This document shows positions 1-7,885 of a stretch of 35,482 nucleotides of DNA, piece after piece. Below the pieces are notes generated by a model. It was not told the origin of the DNA. It saw nothing but the letters and a program-made list of their open reading frames with translations, and made no database searches. The DNA comes from Streptomyces bobili (GTDB lineage Bacteria; Actinomycetota; Actinomycetes; Streptomycetales; Streptomycetaceae): the NCBI RefSeq assembly GCF_002154575.1, contig NZ_MUBA01000178.1, forward strand, positions 1 to 35,482, given 5' to 3'. The position numbers and the translations under genes were made by a program. How positions within the stretch are numbered: the first letter of the stretch is position 1; the number at the start of each line of letters is the position of its first letter.

Positions 1-365
1 GGGTGGGGCCTGCCGGGCGGGTGTGGTCCGGGACGGGCCGCCGGCCGGGGTGTGCCTCCCCGGTCGGCTCACTCGTCGGGCCTCACCGCGGTACGGCCCG
101 CGGCGAGGCACGCGGCCCGGCCGGGACGCGCCCCGCCGGCACAGGCGCCCCGCCGGGGCGCGTATCGCTCCGCCGCTCGCCGTCACCGCGTGCCGACGGC
201 GTGCCGTGCGCCCGGCGGGAGTGGCCGGGAAGCGACTGGAGCCGACAGGAACCGAGGCGGAAGCGGACGGGAAGCGGTCCCCCGGCCTTCGGCGCACCCC
301 GGTCCTCCGCCCGGTGGCCTCCGTCCGGTGACCGGCTCGGGAGCCGGCCGGGCGGAGCCCGTGTC
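1..365. other. Non-coding end region with hairpins downstream of the sugar ABC operon
   Basis: I find no reading frame here with convincing codon use, and the long open frames look like GC artefacts. Two hairpins could end the minus-strand transcript of the ABC operon. CCGGCTC (332-338) pairs with GAGCCGG (341-347), 19 bases past the stop codon. GCGCCCC (145-151) pairs with GGGGCGC (155-161) around a 3-base loop. Neither has a clear U-tract, as is usual in Streptomyces. Confidence 0.4.
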
Positions 366-1427
366 TCACCGGAAGCCGGTGGACATGTACTGGTCGACGT
401 TCTCCTTGTCGACCACCGCCGAGTAGAGGGTGATCGAGGCGGGGATCTCGTACTCGGCGAGTCCGCCGACGCCCTTGCTCTGCCCGAGGGCGCGGGCGAG
501 GTCGATGGCGGAAGCGGCCATCGTGGGCGGGTAGAGGACGGTGGCCTTGAGGACGCCGCTGTCCTGCTTGATCGCCTGGAAGGCGGAGAGGGCACCGGCG
601 CCGCCGACCATCATGAAGTCGTCGCGGCCGGCCTGCTCGATGGCGCGCAGCGCACCCACGCCCTGGTCGTCATCGTGGTTCCACAGCGCGTCGAACTTCG
701 ACTGTGCCTGGAGGAGTTGGGCCATCTTCGCCTGCCCGGACTCGACCGTGAAGTCGGCGGCCTGACGGGCCACCTTCTTGACGTTCGGGTAGTTCTTCAG
801 CGCGTCGTCGAAGCCCTGGGTGCGCTGCTTGGTGAGTTCCAGGTTGTCCAGGCCGGCCAGTTCGATGACCCGGGCGTCGGTCTTGCCCTTGAGCTTCTCG
901 CCGATGTAGTGACCGGCGCTGAGACCCATGCCGTAGTTGTCGCCGCCGATCCAGCACCGGTACGCCTGCGGGGTGTTGAAGATCCGGTCGAGGTTGATGA
1001 CCGGAATGCCCGCGCGCATCGCCTGGAGACCGACCTGGGTGAGGGCCTTGCCGTCGGCGGGCAGGATGACCAGGACGTCGACCTTCTTGTTGATGAGGGT
1101 CTCGATCTGGCCGATCTGCTGCGCGGTGTCGTTCGAGCCCTCGGTGATCTCCAGGGTCACGTCGGAGTACTTCTTGGCCCGGTTCTTGGCGTTGTCGTTG
1201 ATGGCGTTGAGCCAGCCGTGGTCGGCCTGGGGTCCGGCGAAGCCGATGGTGACCTGCTTGCCGGGCTTGTCGTCGGCGGCCGGCCGGGTGTCGGCGGCGG
1301 GCTCCTCGTTCTTGGGGTCATTGCTCGTGCAACCGGTCACGAGGGCACCGGCCGAGACGGCGGCGGTTCCGAGGAGCAGACCTCGGCGACTGGTGAAGCG
1401 GCTCGCGAATCTCATCGGCTCTGACAT
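366..1427 (-). CDS. Sugar ABC transporter substrate-binding lipoprotein (RbsB/XylF type)
   Basis: This is the extracellular binding lipoprotein of a pentose/hexose-type ABC importer; 353 residues is normal for periplasmic-binding-protein family 1 (Peripla_BP_4). The N-terminus has an SRRGLLLG twin-arginine-like stretch (residues 13-20), a hydrophobic segment and a lipobox ending at Cys33 (LVTGC). The protein may therefore be Tat-exported and lipid-anchored. The mature part shows the expected motifs, such as VTIGFAGPQADHGW near the start and GGDNYGMG in the hinge region. The start at 1427 is preceded by a purine-rich site (AGGAAAGGG) about 9 bases upstream; ATG at 1415 is a weaker alternative. 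It is the last gene of the operon, 17 bases after the permease. The actual sugar cannot be read from the sequence: xylose, ribose or another monosaccharide are all possible. Confidence 0.93.
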   Translation of the reverse strand: MSEPMRFASRFTSRRGLLLGTAAVSAGALVTGCTSNDPKNEEPAADTRPAADDKPGKQVTIGFAGPQADHGWLNAINDNAKNRAKKYSDVTLEITEGSNDTAQQIGQIETLINKKVDVLVILPADGKALTQVGLQAMRAGIPVINLDRIFNTPQAYRCWIGGDNYGMGLSAGHYIGEKLKGKTDARVIELAGLDNLELTKQRTQGFDDALKNYPNVKKVARQAADFTVESGQAKMAQLLQAQSKFDALWNHDDDQGVGALRAIEQAGRDDFMMVGGAGALSAFQAIKQDSGVLKATVLYPPTMAASAIDLARALGQSKGVGGLAEYEIPASITLYSAVVDKENVDQYMSTGFR

Positions 1428-1444
1428 GGCGGTGAACCCTTTCC

Positions 1445-2476
1445 TCAGGTCGTGCTCGCGGTACGGCGCTGGACCAGCACGGCGGCGACGATGATCGCGC
1501 CCTTGGCGATCTGCTGGACGTCGCTCTGCAGGTTGTTCAGGGCGAAGATGTTGGTGATCGTGGTGAAGATCAGGACGCCGAGCACGGAGCCGACGATGGT
1601 GCCGCGACCCCCGCTGAGCAGGGTGCCGCCGATGATCGCGGCGGCGATGGCGTCGAGTTCGTAGAGGTTGCCGTTGGTGTTCTGACCCGATCCGGACAGG
1701 ATGATCAGCAGGAAGGCGGCGATGCCGCAGCACAGTCCGGACAGCAGGTAGAGGTACAGCCGCTGGCGGCGTACGTCGATGCCGGCGAGGCGGGCGGCCT
1801 CCGCGTTGCCGCCGACGGCGACGGTGCGCCGGCCGAAGGTGGTGCGGTTCAACACGAGCCAGCCGATGATCGTCACGACTGCGAAGACCATGACGAGGGG
1901 CGGTACGCCGAGGACGTAGGAGTCGCGCTCGCCGAGGTCGAGGATGCTGTCGGAGGTGACGATCTGCGTCTTGCCGTCGGTGATCTGCAGGGCGAGTCCG
2001 CGGGCGGAGGCGAGCATCGCGAGGGTGGCGATGAACGGGACCATGCCGCCGTAGGCGATGAGCAGGCCGTTGACCAGACCGCAGCCGAGGCCGACGAGGA
2101 CGGAGGTGAAGAGGATGCCGCCGAAGCCGTACTCCTGGGTGGCCAGTGTGGTCGCCCAGACGGAGGCGAGGGCGACGATCGCGCCGACGGAGAGGTCGAT
2201 GCCGCCGGACGTGATGACGAAGGTCATCCCGACCGTGACGACGCCGATCACCGAGCCCTGGGTGAGCACGAGTTGGAGGTTGCGGGTGTCGAGGAACTCG
2301 TCCGGCTTGGTGATGCCGCCGATCAGGACGAGTGCGGCGAGGACGCCGAGCAGGGAGAGGGTGCGGATGTCGGCGCGGACCACGAGGCCGCGCCAGGCGG
2401 CGGGTTGGGCCTGGGGCACCTTGTCGGTGCTGTCCCGCGGCGGGGAGACGGGCTGCGGGGAGACGGGCTGCGTCAT
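1445..2476 (-). CDS. Sugar ABC transporter permease (RbsC/XylH type)
   Basis: A 343-residue BPD_transp_2 family permease that forms the membrane channel of the importer. The first ~30 residues are Pro/Gln/Ser-rich and cytoplasmic, followed by about 8-10 hydrophobic segments beginning with LSLLGVLAALVLIGGI. Family signatures include SGGIDLSVGAIVAL and the cytoplasmic coupling motif ...GGNAEAARLAGIDV. The last part (AAIIGGTLLSGGRGTIVGSVLGV) is also diagnostic. Its start codon overlaps the end of the ATPase gene by 4 bases (ATGA), so translation is probably coupled. A homodimer with the ATPase gene product is the expected complex. Confidence 0.94.
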   Translation of the reverse strand: MTQPVSPQPVSPPRDSTDKVPQAQPAAWRGLVVRADIRTLSLLGVLAALVLIGGITKPDEFLDTRNLQLVLTQGSVIGVVTVGMTFVITSGGIDLSVGAIVALASVWATTLATQEYGFGGILFTSVLVGLGCGLVNGLLIAYGGMVPFIATLAMLASARGLALQITDGKTQIVTSDSILDLGERDSYVLGVPPLVMVFAVVTIIGWLVLNRTTFGRRTVAVGGNAEAARLAGIDVRRQRLYLYLLSGLCCGIAAFLLIILSGSGQNTNGNLYELDAIAAAIIGGTLLSGGRGTIVGSVLGVLIFTTITNIFALNNLQSDVQQIAKGAIIVAAVLVQRRTASTT

Positions 2477-3999
2477 GACGCCGGGCTTCCTTCCATGACG
2501 AGGTCGAGTACACGGTGTTCGTCCAGCTCGCGGGCGGGCGCGGTGTGGACCACGCGTCCTTCGCGGAGCACCAGGACGCGATCGGCGAGCCCGAGGACCT
2601 CCGGGACCTCGCTGGAGACCATCAGCACGGCGAGGCCTTCGTCGGCCAGTCGGCGGACGACCGCATACAGTTCGGCGCGGGCGCCGACGTCGACCCCTCG
2701 GGTGGGCTCGTCGAGCAGCAGGACGCGGCAGCCGCGCAGCAGCCAGCGCGCCAGGACGGCCTTCTGCTGGTTGCCGCCGGAAAGAGTCCGTACCGGCACG
2801 GCCGGGTTGTCGGGGCGCAGGGACAGTTCGCGGGTCGCGGCGCGGGCGGCCCCCCGTTCGGCGCCGCGGTCGATCCAGCCGGCGCGCGAGAAGCGGGCGA
2901 GGGAGGAGACGGAGACGTTGCGGGTGACGGACTCCAGCATCAGCAGCGCCTGGGCCTTGCGCTCCTCGGGGGCGAGACCCAGTCCGGCGCGAACCGCGGC
3001 TCGCACACTCCCTGGCCTCAACGGCCGTCCGTCCACGAGCACTTGGCCGGAGGTGGGTTTGCGAGCGCCGTAGATCGTCTCCAGGATCTCGGAGCGTCCG
3101 GAGCCGACCAGTCCGGCGAGGCCGACGATCTCCCCCGGCCGCAGATCGAGGTCGAGCGGTGCGAACTCGCCCTGCCTGGCCAGTCCGCGCACCTCCAGGA
3201 GGGGCTTCGCCCCGGTCGGCGGCACACCGTCCGCCGGCCGCTCGGGGAAGACGTACTCGACGTTGCGGCCCGTCATCAGGGAGACGACCTCGCGGGTGGG
3301 GGTCGTCTTCGCCGGCAGCCCGCCGGCCACCGCCCGCCCGTCCTTCAGCACCGTGACGCGGTCGCCGATGCGACGGATCTCCTCCAGGCGGTGGGAGATG
3401 TAGACGACGGCGACGCCGTCCGCCGTGAGGTCGCCGACGATGCGGAAGAGGTTGTCGACCTCGTCCGGGTCGAGGGCGGCGGACGGCTCGTCCATCACGA
3501 TCAGCCGGACGTCGTGGGAAAGGGCCCGCGCCATGGAGACCACCTGCTGCTGGGCCGCCGACAACTCCCCCACCAGACGGGCCGGGTCGATCTCGCCGTG
3601 CCCAAGTCGTTTCAGGAGTACGCCGGTCGACTGGCGGGCCAGCCTCCTGCGGACGACGAAGCCGGCGGCGGTAGGTTCGTGACCGAGGTGGACGTTCTCC
3701 GCCACCGACAGGTGTTCCACCAGGTCGAGTTCCTGGTAGATGGTGGCGATGCCGAGGCGCATGGCAGCGATCGGCGAACGCAGGACGACAGGCTCGCCGC
3801 GCCAGCGGATGGTGCCGCCGTCGGGTTGGTGGGCTCCCGCCAGCACCTTGATGAGGGTCGACTTGCCGGCCCCGTTCTGGCCGAGCAGGCAGTGCACTTC
3901 ACCGGGCTGGACGTCGAGGTCGACGCCGTCCAGGGCCCGGACGCCGGGGAACGACTTGGTGATGCCGGACATGCTGAGCAGCGGTGGTTCTGATGCCAT
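2473..3999 (-). CDS. Sugar ABC transporter ATP-binding protein, two nucleotide-binding domains (RbsA/XylG type)
   Basis: This 508-residue protein has two fused ABC ATPase domains, as is normal for the carbohydrate CUT2 family. Domain 1 has Walker A GQNGAGKST (residues 40-48) and Walker B LIVMDEPSAALD. Domain 2 has a degenerate Walker A (GLVGSGRSE), signature LSGGNQQK and Walker B VLLLDEPTRGVD. The first signature is LSAAQQQ, a usual CUT2 variant. The degenerate second Walker A is also a family feature, with one active site hydrolysing ATP. It powers the permease encoded directly downstream. The start at 3999 has GAGGGGAA about 6 bases upstream. It is the first gene of the three-gene transporter operon. 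Confidence 0.95.
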   Translation of the reverse strand: MASEPPLLSMSGITKSFPGVRALDGVDLDVQPGEVHCLLGQNGAGKSTLIKVLAGAHQPDGGTIRWRGEPVVLRSPIAAMRLGIATIYQELDLVEHLSVAENVHLGHEPTAAGFVVRRRLARQSTGVLLKRLGHGEIDPARLVGELSAAQQQVVSMARALSHDVRLIVMDEPSAALDPDEVDNLFRIVGDLTADGVAVVYISHRLEEIRRIGDRVTVLKDGRAVAGGLPAKTTPTREVVSLMTGRNVEYVFPERPADGVPPTGAKPLLEVRGLARQGEFAPLDLDLRPGEIVGLAGLVGSGRSEILETIYGARKPTSGQVLVDGRPLRPGSVRAAVRAGLGLAPEERKAQALLMLESVTRNVSVSSLARFSRAGWIDRGAERGAARAATRELSLRPDNPAVPVRTLSGGNQQKAVLARWLLRGCRVLLLDEPTRGVDVGARAELYAVVRRLADEGLAVLMVSSEVPEVLGLADRVLVLREGRVVHTAPARELDEHRVLDLVMEGSPAS

Positions 4000-4069
4000 G
4001 TGGGTTCCCCTCGGCGGGCGTGCGGGCCGGAGTCAGGGCAGAACGCCAGGAATCGGGCGCTCTTGGGCT

Positions 4070-4262
4070 GAGACAGGGCAGGGCTGGGCAGGGTGCGAGA
4101 CAGGGCGAGGCAGGGCAGGGCAGAGCAAGGCGCTGTGCCGGCGGTGCCGTACGACTGGGGTGGAGGGTTCAGGTGATGACTGAGGCGGGAGGCCGGTACG
4201 AACGGGTGGCTACGCAGGTGGGACTTGGTCGCCGGTACGAACGGATGGCTACACGGGTGAGA
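4070..4262. repeat. Repeats between the ROK gene and the ABC operon
   Basis: Two near-identical 32-base direct repeats begin GCCGGTACGAACGG: 4192-4223 and 4231-4262, with a 39-base period and about 28 of 32 positions equal. The second copy overlaps the last codons and stop of the ROK gene. A second, simpler repeat of AGGGC/CAGGG units fills about 4070-4130. Both lie in the 249-base gap upstream of the ABC operon (minus-strand sense). The long repeats could be operator copies for the ROK protein or a local duplication. Confidence 0.6.
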
Positions 4263-5430
4263 ACAGGTGGTCGCTGATGAGGCGGGCCGCGCCGATGACG
4301 CCGGCGGTGGGGCCCAATTCGCCCAGGACAATGGGCAGATTGCGGGTCGCCAGGGGAAGCGACTGACGGTAGACCTGGGTGCGGATGGCGGCGAGCAGGG
4401 TGTGGCCGAGGCCGGTCACCCCGCCGCCGATCACCACCAGACCGGGGTTGAAGAACGAGACGAGCCCGGCGATGACCTGGCCGGTGCGGTTGCCGCCTTC
4501 GCGGATCAGGTCCAGGGAGGTGGCGTCGCCCGCCGCCGCCGCGGCGGCGACGTCGACGGCGGAGAGGCCGCCGTTCGTCGCCAGCCGTGCCGCGAGTTCC
4601 GCCGAAAGTCCCTGCTGGGCCGCGTCCATGGCGTCGCGTGCCAGGGCCGCGCCGCTGAAGTAGGCCTCCAGGCAACCGCGGTTGCCGCAGGCGCAGGGGC
4701 GGCCGTCGGGCACGGCCTGGATGTGCCCGATGTCGCCCGCGCTGCCGGTGGTACCGCGGTAGACCTGGCCGCCGACGACGATGCCGCAGCCGATGCCGGT
4801 GCCGATCTTGACGCACAGGAAGTCGGCGACGGTGCGGGCGACGCCCGCGTGCTGCTCACCCATCGCCATGAGGTTCACGTCGTTGTCGACCATGACCGGG
4901 CAGCCGAGTTCCTGGCTGAGCGCCTCCCGCACGGGGAAGCCGTCCCAGCCGGGCATGATCGGCGGCGCGACCGGTACGCCCTCGGGGAAGCGGACCGGAC
5001 CGGGGACGCCGATGCCGGCGCCGTCGAAGCCCTCGGCGAGTCCCGTCGCCCTCAACTTCGCGGCCATGGCGAGCACTTGCTCGAATACCGCGACCGGTCC
5101 CTCACGTACGTCGAGGGGCTGGTTGAGGTGTCCGAGCGTCTCCAGTTCGGCGTTGGTGACGGCGACGTCGACCGAGGTCGCGCCGATGTCGACACCGAGG
5201 AAACGGAGTTGGGGATTGAGCCGGACGTTGTGGGAGCGACGGCCGCCGCGCGAGGCGGCGAGTCCGTCGGCCACGACCAGCCCCGTCTCCAGCAGCCGGT
5301 CCACCTCCACGGCCAGCTTGGACCGTGAGAGGTCGACCTGATCACCCAGCTGTGCGCGGGAGTTGGGACCTCCGTCGCGCAACAGCCGCAGCAGGTGGGC
5401 CTGGTGGGTGTTCGCGGGTCGTGCCGTCAT
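4249..5430 (-). CDS. ROK-family transcriptional repressor
   Basis: A probable sugar-responsive repressor (393 residues). Residues 8-60 form a MarR-like winged helix-turn-helix (RAQLGDQVDLSRSKLAVEVDRLL). The ROK domain follows: an ATP/sugar-binding DIGAT motif (81-85), VDND with the catalytic-type Asp184, and the zinc site His236, Cys246, Cys248 and Cys253 (CACGNRGCLEA). Because the kinase motifs look complete, residual sugar-kinase activity cannot be excluded. ATG at 5430 is taken as start, but GTG at 5439 (adds VRR) has a better-spaced GGGGAG and may be the real one. It precedes the ABC sugar operon on the same strand, so it most likely represses that operon and perhaps itself. I considered the well-known Rok7B7/XylFGH pair, but here the gene next to the regulator is the ATPase, so I do not name it. 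Confidence 0.92.
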   Translation of the reverse strand: MTARPANTHQAHLLRLLRDGGPNSRAQLGDQVDLSRSKLAVEVDRLLETGLVVADGLAASRGGRRSHNVRLNPQLRFLGVDIGATSVDVAVTNAELETLGHLNQPLDVREGPVAVFEQVLAMAAKLRATGLAEGFDGAGIGVPGPVRFPEGVPVAPPIMPGWDGFPVREALSQELGCPVMVDNDVNLMAMGEQHAGVARTVADFLCVKIGTGIGCGIVVGGQVYRGTTGSAGDIGHIQAVPDGRPCACGNRGCLEAYFSGAALARDAMDAAQQGLSAELAARLATNGGLSAVDVAAAAAAGDATSLDLIREGGNRTGQVIAGLVSFFNPGLVVIGGGVTGLGHTLLAAIRTQVYRQSLPLATRNLPIVLGELGPTAGVIGAARLISDHLFSPV

Positions 5431-5439
5431 GCGTCTCAC

Positions 5440-5743
5440 GAACCTCTCCCCGCCTCGATCGGCCGCCTGCTGTCTTGCTTTCGAGGGGAACGTAGCAGCG
5501 GTTGCCGGGAGTGGGAAGAAGTCGTGCACGGATTGCCGTCAACTTTCTCCACTCACAGGACAAAGGAGTGCCCTGCGACCCGAAGAGGGCACGCAGGGCA
5601 GGAACGAGCGGGCGGCGGACAGGGCGTCGGCAGGAGTGGTGACCGCGGTGGTGCCGGGGATGGTGCCAGGGATGGCGACAGCGGCGCCGGTGACGGCCCG
5701 GCGCTAGGCGCCAGGCGCCCGGCGTCCGGCGTCCGGCGTCCGG
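5440..5743. other. Intergenic region upstream of the ROK gene, with hairpin and short tandem repeat
   Basis: No convincing gene. A TTGACG hexamer on the minus strand (5537-5542) could be a -35 element for the ROK gene, but no good -10 is seen 17 bases on. An inverted repeat TGCCCTGCG (5569-5577) / CGCAGGGCA (5592-5600), with an overlapping alternative stem (5568-5574 / 5586-5592), may terminate the GntR transcript. A 7-base unit GGCGTCC is repeated three times at 5721-5741, running into the GntR stop codon. Confidence 0.45.
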
Positions 5744-6421
5744 CTAGGCCCCCTGGCGGGCGTGGTACGAGCGGCGCGTGTGTTCGGTGTGTTCACGCAT
5801 GAGCTGGGTGGCGCGCTGCTCGTCGCCTTCCGCGATCGCGGCGATCAGATCCCGGTGTTCGATCCAGGACTGGTGGCCGCGCTGCCGGGCGATGGGCGTG
5901 TAGTACCAGCGCACCCGCCGGTCGACCTGGCCCGCCAGCTCGGCGAGGACCGTGTTGCCCGCCAGCTCCATGATCTTCGCGTGGAACATGGCGTTGAGGA
6001 GCACGGCGCGGTCCACGTCGTCGGAGGCGACCGCGAGCATGCCCTGCGCCTGGAGATCGTCGAGGGCGTCGAGACCCGCCTTGTCGGCGTTCGCGGCGGC
6101 GAGCCGGGCCGCCTCGGCCTCCAGCAGCGTACGGACCGTGAGGAGTTGGTCGGCCTCCTGCTCGGTCGGCTCGTGCACGAACGCGCCCTGGGCGGGCCGC
6201 AGATCGACCCAGCCCTCGGTGTTCAGCCGCTGCAGCGCCTCGCGCACCGGCTGCCGTGAAACGCCGAGGTGACCGGCGAGTTCGCTCTCGACGAGGTGCT
6301 GGCCGGGCTGGAGAGCGCGGGTCGTGATGAGTTCGAGCAGCGCCTCGTAGACGCGCTCGCGCAGCGGGCCGGGGCGTTCGAGCCTGGGCACCGCCCCCTG
6401 CGGCAGTCCTGTCGACAACAT
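5744..6421 (-). CDS. GntR-family regulator, FadR/FCD subfamily
   Basis: A 225-residue DNA-binding regulator. The N-terminal winged helix (about residues 17-85) contains ESELAGHLGVSRQPVREALQRL, the classic GntR recognition helix. The all-helical C-terminal FCD domain follows. Its probable metal ligands are the Asn and His of LLNAMFHAKI, the His of WIEHRDLI and the His of MREH, a pattern used by the family to bind a metal plus an organic acid effector. The start has a strong GGAGGGGG site 8 bases upstream. The gene lies on the same strand as the KAS III-like and oxalate/formate-type transporter genes. A motif in its own promoter is shared with the transporter/dehydrogenase divergent region, so autoregulation and control of that cluster are likely. 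Formate, oxalate or a related acid would be a reasonable effector, but this is inference. Confidence 0.93.
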   Translation of the reverse strand: MLSTGLPQGAVPRLERPGPLRERVYEALLELITTRALQPGQHLVESELAGHLGVSRQPVREALQRLNTEGWVDLRPAQGAFVHEPTEQEADQLLTVRTLLEAEAARLAAANADKAGLDALDDLQAQGMLAVASDDVDRAVLLNAMFHAKIMELAGNTVLAELAGQVDRRVRWYYTPIARQRGHQSWIEHRDLIAAIAEGDEQRATQLMREHTEHTRRSYHARQGA

Positions 6422-6470
6422 CGGTCGGTCCCCCTCCTGGGCAGCGCCGGGCGCCGGCAGCCGGAAAGCC

Positions 6471-6512
6471 AGTATCGATTGTCTTTCGTCTACAGTCTAC
6501 GGCTCACTGTAG
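6471..6512 (-). promoter_or_regulatory. Putative GntR operator and promoter upstream of the FadR-type regulator
   Basis: GTCTACAGT (6488-6496) is identical to the core of the palindrome at 9315-9330 read on the opposite strand; over 16 positions the two sites match at 12. CTACAGT (6490-6496) and ACTGTAG (6506-6512) also form a 7-bp inverted repeat. Toward the regulator gene, TAGACT (6494-6499) and GATACT (6471-6476) could be -35 and -10 boxes 17 bases apart. A bound repressor would then block the promoter. Confidence 0.55.
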
Positions 6513-6571
6513 CCAGAGCCGGGCGTGGTCGACCGCGTCACACCTGTCGCCCGGATCCGTGACACCGCCCG

Positions 6572-7519
6572 TCACGGGCAGCGTACGACCTGCCCGGCGT
6601 AGGAGAGGTTGCCGCCGAAACCGAACAGCAGGACCGGATCGCCGCTGGTGATCGCCCCCTGCTCGACCAGCTTGGAGAAGGCGAGCGGGATGCTCGCCGC
6701 GGAAGTGTTGCCCGATTCGGTGACATCGCGCGCGACCACGGCGTTGACGGCGCCGATCTTCGCGGCGAGGGGCTCGATGATGCGCAGGTTCGCCTGGTGC
6801 AGGACGACGGCGGCCAGGTCCTCGGGGGCGAGGCCGGCCCGCTCGCAGGCCTCGCGCGCGAGCGGCGGCAGCCGGGTCGTCGCCCACCGGTAGACGCTCT
6901 GTCCCTCCTGCGCGAACCGGGCCGGCTGCCCCTCGATGCGCACCGCGTTGCCCATCTCGGGCACCGATCCCCACAGCACGGGCCCGATCCCGGGCTCCGC
7001 ACCGACGGGGCAGGCCTCGACCACGGCGGCGCCCGCTCCGTCACCGACCAGGACGCAGGTGGTGCGGTCGGTCCAGTCGGCCACCTCGGACATCTTGTCG
7101 GCGCCGATGACCAGGGCACGCGTCGCGGCGCCCGCCCGGATGGTGTGGTCGGCGGTGGCGAGGGCGTGGGTGAACCCGGCGCACACCACGTTGACGTCGA
7201 TCGCGGCCGGACCCGGGATGCCGAGGCGGGCGGAGACCCGGGCGGCCATGTTGGGCGAGCGGTTCACGGCGGTGGAGGTGGCGACGAGAACCAGGTCGAT
7301 GTCCTGCGGAGTGAGACCGGCCGCCGCGAGCGCCTTGGCGGCGGCATGCGCGGCCAGGTCGTCCACGGGCTCGTCGGGCCCGGCGATGTGGCGCGTGCGG
7401 ATACCCACCCGGCTCCTGATCCACTCGTCATTGGTGTCGACCAGCTTCGCCAGGTCCTCGTTGGTGAGTACCTTGGCGGGCTGGTAGTGACCGACGGCGG
7501 CGATGCGCGAGCCGTTCAT
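6572..7519 (-). CDS. 3-oxoacyl-ACP synthase III-like ketosynthase (KAS III/FabH family)
   Basis: A 315-residue thiolase-fold enzyme of the FabH family, which condenses an acyl-CoA with malonyl-ACP. The catalytic triad is intact: Cys113 (VVCAGF), His241 (VLHQAN) and Asn271 (ESGNTS). The C-terminal GFGGNLSYAG glycine loop is also present. The start at 7519 has GAGGGGG upstream. No acyl carrier protein, malonyl transferase or other fatty-acid or polyketide gene is nearby. It is therefore an isolated copy and not the housekeeping fabH, which normally sits in a fabD-fabH-acpP-fabF cluster. It lies between the small membrane protein gene and the GntR gene on the same strand, so it may belong to the same regulon. 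The substrate is unknown. Confidence 0.9.
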   Translation of the reverse strand: MNGSRIAAVGHYQPAKVLTNEDLAKLVDTNDEWIRSRVGIRTRHIAGPDEPVDDLAAHAAAKALAAAGLTPQDIDLVLVATSTAVNRSPNMAARVSARLGIPGPAAIDVNVVCAGFTHALATADHTIRAGAATRALVIGADKMSEVADWTDRTTCVLVGDGAGAAVVEACPVGAEPGIGPVLWGSVPEMGNAVRIEGQPARFAQEGQSVYRWATTRLPPLAREACERAGLAPEDLAAVVLHQANLRIIEPLAAKIGAVNAVVARDVTESGNTSAASIPLAFSKLVEQGAITSGDPVLLFGFGGNLSYAGQVVRCP

Positions 7520-7660
7520 CTGGGGGGTCCCCCTCGTTGCCTTGGGTAGCGGGATCCTCCAGTCTGATCAGTGACTCACGGGTACGCGGGCACGTGAAGC
7601 GACAGGAAACCCGCGCCGGGCTTGTCGGCTTCCCGCTATCACTTTCCCGCCCGGACGCCT

Positions 7661-7690
7661 GTCCGCCGTGCCGAGCGGGCCACGGCGGAC
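7661..7690 (-). terminator. Hairpin terminator after the transporter/small protein unit
   Basis: GTCCGCCGTG (7661-7670) and CACGGCGGAC (7681-7690) form a perfect 10-bp stem with a 10-base loop. It starts 15 bases past the stop codon of the small membrane protein gene in the direction of transcription, which supports that gene as the end of the transporter transcript. Confidence 0.6.
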
Positions 7691-7705
7691 GGACATCGCG
7701 CTCCG

Positions 7706-7885
7706 CTATCCGGTGAACAACTGCGTCGCCTTGCGTACGAGCTCGTACAGCCCGTAGGCGAGCGGTGCGCCCACCCACAGCCAGGCGAAGGCGATCAGTG
7801 GTCGCCGGTCAGGCGGATTCGGGCTGCTGGGGCCTGGCTCCTGCGACGTCGGTTGCGGAACCGGTTGTGGTGTCTGCTGTGGCAT
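7706..7885 (-). CDS. Small single-span membrane protein, putative MFS transporter small subunit
   Basis: A 59-residue protein encoded in another frame that overlaps the last 77 bases of the MFS transporter gene. It begins MPQQTPQPVPQP, a Pro/Gln-rich cytoplasmic-type tail of about 28 residues. One hydrophobic helix follows (LIAFAWLWVGAPLAYGLY, about residues 30-47), then a basic end (ELVRKATQLFTG). The ATG has a strong GGGAGG site 6-7 bases upstream, inside the transporter coding sequence. A 10-bp hairpin follows the stop. I recall that small proteins with this WLWVG.P..YG..EL pattern are found next to oxalate/formate-type MFS genes in actinomycetes and are annotated as a transporter small subunit, but I could not check. 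It is too short for common ORF length cut-offs and is easily missed. Confidence 0.8.
   Translation of the reverse strand: MPQQTPQPVPQPTSQEPGPSSPNPPDRRPLIAFAWLWVGAPLAYGLYELVRKATQLFTG

Noticed and set aside
3..1424. Long plus-strand open frame opposite the binding-protein gene
   Set aside because: It is antisense to a clear lipoprotein gene; high GC removes stop codons from shadow frames. No domain and no ribosome site.
366..5430. Naming the locus rok7B7-xylFGH
   Set aside because: Families fit, but the order (regulator, ATPase, permease, binding protein) does not match what I recall for that locus, and several ROK-linked CUT2 transporters exist in streptomycetes.
6572..7519. Start of a polyketide or fatty-acid biosynthetic cluster
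   Set aside because: Only a single ketosynthase III is present, with no ACP, acyltransferase or tailoring genes around it.
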